Both the position numbers and the translations under genes were made by a program. Positions 1 to 4,249 of a stretch of DNA of 6,976 bases are shown piece by piece. Numbering within the stretch: the stretch's first letter is position 1; each line of letters begins with the position of its first letter. This stretch comes from Pseudomonadota bacterium (GTDB lineage: Bacteria; Pseudomonadota; Gammaproteobacteria; Burkholderiales; Burkholderiaceae_C). The DNA is taken from the NCBI GenBank assembly GCA_023410975.1, contig JAEYPG010000324.1, forward strand, positions 1-6,976, written 5' to 3'. The notes under the pieces are model-generated. The model was given only the letters and a program-made list of their open reading frames with translations. It did not search any database and was not told the origin of the DNA.

Positions 1-189
1 CATCAGCGCCGCGTGCTGCGCCGCGGCCTGGCGGATGAGCGCGCTTTGCGCCACCGGCAGCCCGGCGCGCAGCAGCCCGCCGCTGATGCCCGTCACCAGC
101 AGCATGGCCAGCAGCGGCATCAGCACCACGCGGCCCCAGCGCAGCGCGCGCGAGGGACCGACGGGACGGCGGGACACGGTGGCGGCCAT
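1..189 (-). CDS. Membrane protein, N-terminal 63 residues only (cut by window edge)
   Basis: The reading frame opens at an ATG at 189 and stays open for exactly 63 codons to the window edge, so the rest of the gene lies outside. The visible part has a basic N-terminus (several Arg within residues 7-20), then a hydrophobic segment at about residues 21-41 (VVLMPLLAMLLVTGISGGLL), which looks like a first transmembrane helix with the N-terminus inside. A Shine-Dalgarno sequence (AAGGA, 203-199) overlaps the stop codon of the upstream DUF59 gene and lies 9 nt before the ATG, which supports this start and translational coupling. It is the third gene of the DUF2249-DUF59 operon. The family cannot be fixed from 63 residues; a multi-pass membrane protein of the kind found in nitric-oxide/denitrification clusters is a guess. 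That this is a real coding start is fairly sure; the function is unknown. Confidence 0.6.
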   Translation of the reverse strand, partial: MAATVSRRPVGPSRALRWGRVVLMPLLAMLLVTGISGGLLRAGLPVAQSALIRQAAAQHAALM

Positions 190-201
190 GGCTCGATGTC
201 C

Positions 202-567
202 TTACCAGCGCATGAAGCGCCGCGCGCTCTGGCTCATGCGCTCGGGGGTCCACGGCGGATCGAAGGTGATCTCCACCTCCAGCGGCAGCGCCGCAGGCAG
301 CACGCGGTCGAGCTCGTTCTGCACGTCCTCGACGATCACGTCCGTCACCGGGCAGGCGGCGGAGGTCATGGTCATGAGCACGTGCACGCCCTCGCCATCG
401 ATGCGCACGCGGTAGACCAGGCCCACGTCCACGATGGAGAGCGCCACTTCCGGGTCCACCACGCGCCGCAGCGCCTCAGTGACGGGCGCACGCAGCCCCT
501 CGTCGCCCTCGAACTCGAAGCGCGGCGGCTCAGCCGCACCGTCCTGCACGGGCACTTGCGCCGCCAT
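202..567 (-). CDS. DUF59/MIP18-family metal-sulfur cluster assembly factor (PaaD/SufT-like)
   Basis: This 121-residue protein belongs to the DUF59 (MIP18/PaaD/SufT) family, whose members help assemble or deliver iron-sulfur clusters to target enzymes in the cytoplasm. The diagnostic features are a VTEALRRVVDPEVALSIVDVG-type opening (about residues 29-49), the strand-rich GVHVLMTMTSAACPVTD stretch with the family's conserved cysteine at C72, and the C-terminal FDPPWTPERMS segment (about 102-112) ending in an aromatic residue. Its length is normal for a stand-alone domain. The ATG at 567 was chosen because it follows the stop codon of the DUF2249 gene by one base (TGACATG), a typical coupled junction, and the domain starts soon after it. 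The partner is probably the DUF2249 protein or the membrane protein that follows. Together with the upstream operators, the context suggests building or repairing Fe-S clusters under nitrosative or low-oxygen conditions; the family is seen, that role is inferred. Confidence 0.9.
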   Translation of the reverse strand: MAAQVPVQDGAAEPPRFEFEGDEGLRAPVTEALRRVVDPEVALSIVDVGLVYRVRIDGEGVHVLMTMTSAACPVTDVIVEDVQNELDRVLPAALPLEVEITFDPPWTPERMSQSARRFMRW

Positions 568-568
568 G

Positions 569-838
569 TCAGCCTCCGCAGCAGCCGCCGCAGCAGTGGT
601 CGCGCCGCGCCAGCTTGGTGATGTGCACGCGCCAGGCCTCGGGGCCGCTTTCGACGGCGGTCCAGCTGAACAGGTTGGGCACCAGGGCGTGGAACTGGCG
701 CTGCAGCGGCTGCGGGTCGTGGTCGTTGACCAGCTCCAGCGTGGCGTCCGGCGCCAGGGCATCGAAGCTGGAGAACACGCGCAGGTGCCGCTCCTGGGGC
801 GGCAGCAGGCGCAGGTCGAGGGACACGGCGGGGGTCAT
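569..838 (-). CDS. DUF2249 domain protein with Cys-rich C-terminal tail
   Basis: This 89-residue protein is essentially one DUF2249 domain. It shows the family pattern of LDLRLLPPQERH (residues 7-18), VFSSFDAL (21-28), LELVNDHDPQPLQRQF (35-49) and a late W-x-V-x-I-x-K-L strand (W69 to L76). DUF2249 has no settled biochemical activity; it often occurs next to hemerythrin, NnrS, nitric-oxide reductase or DUF59 genes in denitrifying proteobacteria. The tail is HCCGGCCGG (81-89): two adjacent cysteine pairs (C82-C83, C86-C87) at the very C-terminus, which could bind metal or undergo thiol redox chemistry. The ATG at 838 has a plausible GGAAG ribosome site about 4-5 nt upstream and fits the domain's usual beginning. 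It is the first gene of the operon with the DUF59 gene (1-nt gap) and the membrane protein, behind NsrR-like and FNR-like operators. The family call is firm; the function is unknown. Confidence 0.88.
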   Translation of the reverse strand: MTPAVSLDLRLLPPQERHLRVFSSFDALAPDATLELVNDHDPQPLQRQFHALVPNLFSWTAVESGPEAWRVHITKLARRDHCCGGCCGG

Positions 839-854
839 CAGGCTTCCAGTCCTA

Positions 855-877
855 AAGATGTATGAACAATGCATCTC
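855..877 (-). promoter_or_regulatory. Candidate NsrR operator (11-1-11 dyad)
   Basis: The halves read AAGATGTATGA and CAATGCATCTC around one central A. The published NsrR consensus in beta- and gammaproteobacteria has half-sites of the form AAGATGYATTT with a 1-nt spacer and the mirrored half. Here 9 of 11 positions match in each half, including the entire AAGATGTAT core and the ATGCATCT core. The site lies 16-39 bp upstream of the DUF2249 start codon, where a repressor would block the promoter. NsrR is a [Fe-S] Rrf2-family repressor that releases DNA when nitric oxide damages its cluster. No nsrR gene is visible in this window, so binding is inferred from the motif alone. Confidence 0.65.
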
Positions 878-905
878 ATGTTGCCCGGCCGCCGCCCCTG
901 TGGCT

Positions 906-919
906 TTGACACAGCTCAA
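906..919 (-). promoter_or_regulatory. Candidate FNR/Dnr/Nnr-type activator box
   Basis: TTGACACAGCTCAA has perfect TTGA-N6-TCAA symmetry, extended by one base pair to TTTGA/TCAAA (905-920). It fits the FNR/Dnr consensus TTGAY-N4-RTCAA except for C in place of the purine. Its centre (912.5) is about 74 bp upstream of the DUF2249 ATG. A class II site centred at -41.5 would place the transcript start near 871, inside the NsrR-like dyad, with CAACAT (883-878 read on the minus strand) as a weak -10 element sharing A2, A5 and T6 of TATAAT. The palindrome could in principle also serve rdgC on the other strand, since its plus-strand reading contains TTGACA, but no good -10 follows at the right distance. 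Confidence 0.55.
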
Positions 920-1006
920 ACGCGCCGGAGGGCCATTCGGCGCGGCGTGGACAATGCGCGCCTTTCGCCGGCGAGCGGCCGGCGCCCTCCCCTTTCGTTG
1001 GAAGCC

Positions 1007-1990
1007 ATGTTCAAGAACCTGCACCTGCTGCGCATCGCTCCCGGCTGGACCGCCGACGCGGCGCAGGCCGAAGAGCGCCTGGCGCGCGAGTCCTTCACGC
1101 CCTGCGGGGCCACGCAGCCCGAGAGCGCCGGCTGGGTGCCGCCGCGCGGCCAGCCGCATGCGCCGCTGGTGGAAGTGGTCCAGGGCCAGTGGCTGCTGGC
1201 GCTGATGACCGAGAAGAAGATGCTGCCCGGCTCCGTGGTCAAGGAGCGCAGCGCCGAGATCGCCGCGCGGCTGGAGCAGGAGCGCGGCTACAAGCCCGGG
1301 CGGCGCGAGGCCAAGGAGATCAAGGAGCAGGCCACGCAGGAGCTGCTGCCGCTGGCCTTCACCAAGCGCAGCCGCCTCCTGGTGTGGATCGACCCGGGCG
1401 CCGGGCTGCTGGCCATCGACGCCGGGGCTGCGGCGCAGGCCGACGCGGTGGTGAGCCTGCTGGTCAAGGCACTGGACGGCTTCAGCCTGCTGCCGCTGCA
1501 GACGCAGCAGTCGCCCGCGGGCTGCATGGCGGCGTGGCTGGCCGAGGGCGAGGCGCCCGGCGCCTTCTACCTGGACCGCGAGTGCGAGCTGAAGTCGGCC
1601 GACGAGATGCGCTCGGTGGTGCGCTACGCGCGCCACGCGCTGGACACGGACGAGGTCAAGCAGCACATCGCCGCGGGCAAGCGGCCGACGCGGCTGGCGC
1701 TGTCGTGGAACGAGCGCGTGGCCTTCACGCTGACCGAGGCGCTGACGCTCAGGAAGATCGAGATCCTGGACACCGCGCTGGAGGGCCGCGACGGCGTGGC
1801 CGAGGACGAGGCCTTCGACGCCGATGCCGCCATCGCCACCGGCGAGCTGCGCCGCCTCATTCCCGAGCTGCTGGAGGCGCTGGGCGGCGAGCAGGCCGCA
1901 CCGGGGACGACCCCTGCCGCGGCGTCGGCGCCCGCGCCTCCGGCACCGGCCGTCGAAACCGCCGACAGCGCCGACGCCGCGCCCTGGTGA
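1007..1990 (+). CDS. rdgC: Recombination-associated protein RdgC
   Basis: The 327-residue product is RdgC, a nucleoid-associated DNA-binding protein that forms a ring-shaped dimer around double-stranded DNA and limits RecA filament formation and RecA-dependent recombination; in Neisseria it affects pilin variation. Family landmarks are MFKNLHLLRI (1-10), FTPCG (30-34), GWVPPRG (42-48), TEKKMLPGSVV (69-78), YKPGRREAKEIKEQ (95-108), LLPLAF with F118 at the position of the finger-tip Phe120 of the E. coli protein, VWIDP (126-130), and HIAAGKRPTRLALSW (220-234). The ATG at 1007 begins the canonical MFKNL start; an in-frame ATG at 869 would add 46 residues with no family match. The ribosome site (GGAAG) sits unusually close to the ATG. 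After about residue 293 comes an Ala/Pro-rich, probably disordered tail of about 34 residues, which makes the protein longer than the 303-residue E. coli form. It is transcribed divergently from the DUF2249 operon. Confidence 0.95.
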   Translation: MFKNLHLLRIAPGWTADAAQAEERLARESFTPCGATQPESAGWVPPRGQPHAPLVEVVQGQWLLALMTEKKMLPGSVVKERSAEIAARLEQERGYKPGRREAKEIKEQATQELLPLAFTKRSRLLVWIDPGAGLLAIDAGAAAQADAVVSLLVKALDGFSLLPLQTQQSPAGCMAAWLAEGEAPGAFYLDRECELKSADEMRSVVRYARHALDTDEVKQHIAAGKRPTRLALSWNERVAFTLTEALTLRKIEILDTALEGRDGVAEDEAFDADAAIATGELRRLIPELLEALGGEQAAPGTTPAAASAPAPPAPAVETADSADAAPW

Positions 1991-2021
1991 ACCGGCGTTT
2001 CTCGGCACTCCGGTATCTCCC

Positions 2022-2047
2022 CCGTTCGCCCTGAGCCTGTCGAAGGG
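2022..2047 (+). repeat. Dispersed 26-bp intergenic repeat, form A, left member of facing pair
   Basis: This copy begins CCGTTCGCCC, continues with the core TGAGCCTGTCGAA and ends in GGG. It faces the form B copy at 2075-2100 across a 27-nt spacer in the rdgC to esterase gap. The two can pair into a long hairpin, interrupted at the two-base blocks where the forms differ. Similar sequences are common between genes in GC-rich Comamonadaceae genomes. There is no T-run after the pair, so it is not a classic intrinsic terminator, although it could still stabilise or end the rdgC transcript. Confidence 0.8.
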
Positions 2048-2074
2048 CAGGCGCTGACACGCGGGCGTCGCAAG

Positions 2075-2100
2075 GGCTTCGACAGGCTCAGCCCGAACGG
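2075..2100 (-). repeat. Dispersed 26-bp intergenic repeat, form B, right member of facing pair
   Basis: Read on the minus strand, this copy begins CCGTTCGGGC, has the same core TGAGCCTGTCGAA and ends in GCC. It differs from form A only at positions 8-9 (CC to GG) and 25-26 (GG to CC), which would still pair with each other inside one unit. The remaining 62 bp up to the esterase gene hold no recognisable promoter or gene. Confidence 0.8.
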
Positions 2101-2162
2101 AGCCTGTAGCTCGCGAACGCCTTGAAACCGTATCGGGCGCGGCGCTTGCCGCCCCTGCGGGC

Positions 2163-3491
2163 ATGAGACACGACCCTGCCCTGGACCCGGTGCGCCGCGC
2201 CGCGCGGCCGCTGGACGATCTCGACGACGTGGACGCCGTGGTGCAGGCCGCGGCCAGCGCCAAGCTGGTGCTGCTGGGCGAGGCCACGCACGGCACGCGC
2301 GAGTTCTATGCGCTGCGCGCGGCCATCACGCGCCGGCTCATCGAGCAGCACGGCTTCGACGGCATCGCGCTGGAGGCGGACTGGCCCGACATGCTTCGCG
2401 TGCACCGCTACGTGCAGGGCGGGCTGCAGGACGCCAACGCGCGCCAGGCGCTGGACGACTTCCAGCGCTTTCCGCGCTGGATGTGGCGCAACCGCGAGTT
2501 CCTGCGCCTGGTGCAGTGGCTGCGCGGCTACAACGACCTGCAGCCGCAGCACCGGCGCGCCGGCGTGTACGGGCTGGACCTCTACAGCCTGCACGGCTCG
2601 GTGCAGGCGGTGCTGGCCTACCTGCAGGAGCACGAGCCGGCCATGGCGGCCCGGGCGCGCGAGCGCTACGGCTGCTTCGACCACTTCCTGGAGGACCCGC
2701 AGCGCTACGGGCAGGCGGCGCACTTCGGGCTGAGCGAAGGCTGCCAGCGCCAGGTGCTGCAACAGTTGCAGGAGATGATGGCCCGCTCCACGCAGGCGCT
2801 CATGGGCGGCGGCGCGGAGGAAGAGCTGTTCCACGCCCAGCTCAACGCGCTGGTGGTGCGCAACGCCGAGCGCTACTACCGGATCATGTTCGAAGGCTCC
2901 ACCGCCTCCTGGAACCAGCGCGACCGCCACATGCACCAGGTGCTGCAGCGGTTGCGCGAGCACCTCACGCGCACGCGCGGGCACCCGGCGCGGCTGGTGG
3001 TGTGGGCGCACAACTCGCACCTGGGCGACGCGCGCGCCACGGAGGTCGGCGGCTACGGGCAGCTCAACCTGGGCCAGCTGGTGCGCGAGGCCTCGGCGCC
3101 GGGCGAGAGCTTCATCCTGGGCTTCAGCACCGACCACGGCAGCGTGGCCGCGGCCTCGGACTGGGACGAGCCGGTGCAGTTCAAGCGCGTCACGCCGGCG
3201 CGGCCCGACAGCTGGGAGGGCCTGCTGCACGACACCGGGCTGGACCTGTTCCTGCTGCCGCTGGGCGGCGAGGAGCTGCAGCGGCTGCTGGCGCCGCCGC
3301 GGCTGGAGCGCGCCATCGGCGTGATCTACCGCCCCGAGAGCGAGCGCGCGAGCCACTACTTCGAAGCCTCGCTGTCGCAGCAGTTCGACGCCGTGCTGCA
3401 CGTGGACCGCAGCCACGCGCTGCACCCGCTGGACGGCGCCGCGCCGCCGCAGTTGCTGGAGGAGCCGGAGACCTTCCCGAGCGGCCTGTGA
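2163..3491 (+). CDS. Erythromycin esterase family hydrolase (EreA/EreB/Bcr136-like)
   Basis: This 442-residue cytoplasmic protein (no signal peptide) carries one erythromycin-esterase domain. The N-terminal motif LLGEATHGTREFY (37-49) holds E40 and H43, equivalent to E43 and the catalytic H46 of EreB. LEADW (70-74) follows GF of the second strand. EGSTASWNQRDRHM (244-257) is the conserved central motif, and WAHNSH (281-286) supplies H283 and H286, equivalent to EreB H285 and H288. All these active-site residues are present, so it is probably an active hydrolase. Most chromosomal members of the family have unknown substrates, and true macrolide esterases are a minority, so resistance should not be assumed. 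The ATG at 2163 has no clear Shine-Dalgarno sequence, but the domain starts about 35 residues in and no better start is seen. It stands alone between repeats, with no visible operon partner. Confidence 0.9.
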   Translation: MRHDPALDPVRRAARPLDDLDDVDAVVQAAASAKLVLLGEATHGTREFYALRAAITRRLIEQHGFDGIALEADWPDMLRVHRYVQGGLQDANARQALDDFQRFPRWMWRNREFLRLVQWLRGYNDLQPQHRRAGVYGLDLYSLHGSVQAVLAYLQEHEPAMAARARERYGCFDHFLEDPQRYGQAAHFGLSEGCQRQVLQQLQEMMARSTQALMGGGAEEELFHAQLNALVVRNAERYYRIMFEGSTASWNQRDRHMHQVLQRLREHLTRTRGHPARLVVWAHNSHLGDARATEVGGYGQLNLGQLVREASAPGESFILGFSTDHGSVAAASDWDEPVQFKRVTPARPDSWEGLLHDTGLDLFLLPLGGEELQRLLAPPRLERAIGVIYRPESERASHYFEASLSQQFDAVLHVDRSHALHPLDGAAPPQLLEEPETFPSGL

Positions 3492-3531
3492 GCCCTTTTC
3501 CCCGTTCGCCCTGAGCCTGTCGAAGGGCTCA
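3489..3531 (+). terminator. Possible terminator-like inverted repeat after the esterase gene
   Basis: TGAGCCCTT (3489-3497, beginning with the stop codon of the esterase gene) is perfectly complementary to AAGGGCTCA (3523-3531). The loop of 25 nt contains most of a dispersed repeat copy. The stem starts at the stop codon, a position that suits a transcript 3' end, but there is no T-run after it. It is a possible processing or Rho-assisted end rather than a proven terminator. Confidence 0.35.
3502..3527 (+). repeat. Dispersed 26-bp intergenic repeat, form A, solitary copy
   Basis: This copy is identical over all 26 bp to the one at 2022-2047. It starts 10 bp after the esterase stop codon and has no facing form B partner in the gap. 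Instead its 3' end pairs with the esterase stop region (TGAGCCCTT). Confidence 0.8.
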
Positions 3532-3539
3532 AGGCGAGT

Positions 3540-3569
3540 GCAACCGCGTTGCGGCACACGGCTTGCCGC
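3540..3569 (+). other. Two small adjacent hairpins upstream of the DksA-like gene
   Basis: GCAAC (3540-3544) pairs with GTTGC (3548-3552) around a CGC loop. GCGGCA (3551-3556) pairs with TGCCGC (3564-3569) around a 7-nt loop. The two overlap by two bases, so they could be alternative foldings in the leader of the DksA-like gene. Short GC stems arise often by chance at this base composition, so the support is weak. Confidence 0.25.
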
Positions 3570-3598
3570 CTCGGGAGCTCAGCAGAACAGCCCCAAGC

Positions 3599-3607
3599 AG
3601 GAGGTGA
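3599..3607 (+). promoter_or_regulatory. Very strong ribosome binding site of the DksA-like gene
   Basis: AGGAGGTGA is fully complementary to the 3' end of 16S rRNA. It lies 2 nt before the ATG at 3610 (5 nt from the end of the AGGAGGT core to the ATG). It is much the strongest Shine-Dalgarno sequence in the window, fixes the start of the gene and suggests high protein output. Confidence 0.85.
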
Positions 3608-3609
3608 CC

Positions 3610-4002
3610 ATGTCCGCCCTGAGCCCCGAACAACTGCAGACGTTGCAGGACCAGCTGTCGCAGCGCGAGTCCGAGCTGGGCGCCGAGCTGCGCGACTTCC
3701 GGGAACGGCGCGAGGAGCGGCCCAGCGCGCAGGGCCCCCTGGTGGACGACCAGGTGGCGCAGGGCGAGGAGCGCATCCGCACCGGCGTCGAGCACATCGA
3801 GATGGAGCGCGACCAGCTGGAGCTGCGCGACATCGACGACGCGCGCGCGCGCATTGCCGAGGGCAGCTACGGCGAGTGCGTGGACTGCGGCTGCGACATC
3901 CCCTACGAGCGGCTGCACGCGCAACCCACCGCCGCGCGCTGCGTGGACTGCCAGGAGCGCTGGGAAAAGACGCACGAGACGGTGCCGCGGTACACGGCCT
4001 GA
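3610..4002 (+). CDS. DksA/TraR family C4-type zinc-finger protein
   Basis: This 130-residue protein has the DksA/TraR layout: a long charged coiled-coil hairpin (about residues 5-85, rich in Glu, Arg and Gln), then GSYGECVDCGCDIPYERLHAQPTAARCVDC with zinc ligands C90, C93, C111 and C114 (CxxC-x17-CxxC), and a short C-terminal helix. Such proteins enter the secondary channel of RNA polymerase and alter initiation, often with ppGpp. It is shorter than E. coli DksA (151 residues). At the predicted coiled-coil tip the DxxD pair of DksA (D71, D74) is not kept in that form: the sequence reads GPLVDDQVAQ (42-51), with D46 and D47 only. This is therefore probably an accessory paralogue rather than the housekeeping DksA. 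The ATG at 3610 follows a perfect ribosome site. It is apparently monocistronic. Confidence 0.92.
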   Translation: MSALSPEQLQTLQDQLSQRESELGAELRDFRERREERPSAQGPLVDDQVAQGEERIRTGVEHIEMERDQLELRDIDDARARIAEGSYGECVDCGCDIPYERLHAQPTAARCVDCQERWEKTHETVPRYTA

Positions 4003-4115
4003 GGGCGGCGGCAGGCGCCATGCACCGGCCGGGCGCCGGGAGGGCGGCACAGTGCTCGTCCCGCAGCGGCTCACGGGATGGGCCTGTGCGCTTGCGGCCT
4101 GCATTTTTCTTTGCC

Positions 4116-4135
4116 GGCGGCTGAACCCAGCCGCC
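4116..4135 (+). other. Perfect 8-bp GC hairpin in the gap before ybaL
   Basis: GGCGGCTG (4116-4123) pairs exactly with CAGCCGCC (4128-4135) around an AACC loop. A T-rich stretch (TTTTTCTTT, 4104-4112) lies just upstream rather than downstream, so it is not a plus-strand intrinsic terminator, and on the minus strand the following bases are A-rich. It may be a leader structure of ybaL or the 3' end of the DksA-like transcript. The rest of the 4003-4181 stretch shows no gene. Confidence 0.4.
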
Positions 4136-4181
4136 CTGCGTGCGCTCTACTTGGGCTGACGCCACTTCCCAGCCCTGATTC

Positions 4182-4240
4182 GCGCGCCCGGCCGGACGAC
4201 GCACGCCCGCACGGGCGCCGCGCCGTCCGGCCGGGCGCGC
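4182..4240 (+). repeat. Perfect 17-bp inverted repeat with nested hairpin immediately upstream of ybaL
   Basis: The arms are 4182-4198 (beginning GCGCGCCCGG) and 4224-4240 (ending CCGGGCGCGC), complementary at all 17 positions and nearly all G and C. The 25-nt loop itself contains a perfect 6-bp hairpin, CGCCCG (4204-4209) and CGGGCG (4212-4217) around CA. The outer stem ends 9 nt before the ybaL ATG, covering the place where a ribosome site would be expected. If transcribed it would form a very stable structure in the leader, suited to controlling translation or transcript end; as DNA it could be a dyad operator. Its role is inferred. Confidence 0.75.
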
Positions 4241-4249
4241 AGCCCGCCT

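Noticed and set aside
906..934. TTGACA at 906-911 as the -35 of an rdgC promoter
   Set aside because: No acceptable -10 hexamer lies 16-18 bp downstream. The hexamer is better explained as part of the TTGA-N6-TCAA palindrome.
869..1006. Upstream in-frame ATG for rdgC giving 46 extra residues
   Set aside because: The extra residues have no RdgC similarity, and the frame would start inside the operator region of the divergent operon. The MFKNL start at 1007 is the conserved one.
2163..3491. Acquired macrolide-resistance gene
   Set aside because: Base composition matches the neighbours and there are no integron, transposon or other resistance features nearby. The family is mostly of unknown substrate.
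2088..3557. Long open frame on the minus strand opposite the esterase gene (489 codons)
   Set aside because: Its translation is rich in Arg, Gln, Val, Ala and His with no family motif, which is typical of the antisense frame of a GC-rich gene. The plus-strand frame has clear conserved catalytic motifs.
4104..4135. 8-bp hairpin as an intrinsic terminator
   Set aside because: The T-rich run precedes the hairpin instead of following it on the plus strand, and the minus-strand reading is followed by A-rich sequence.
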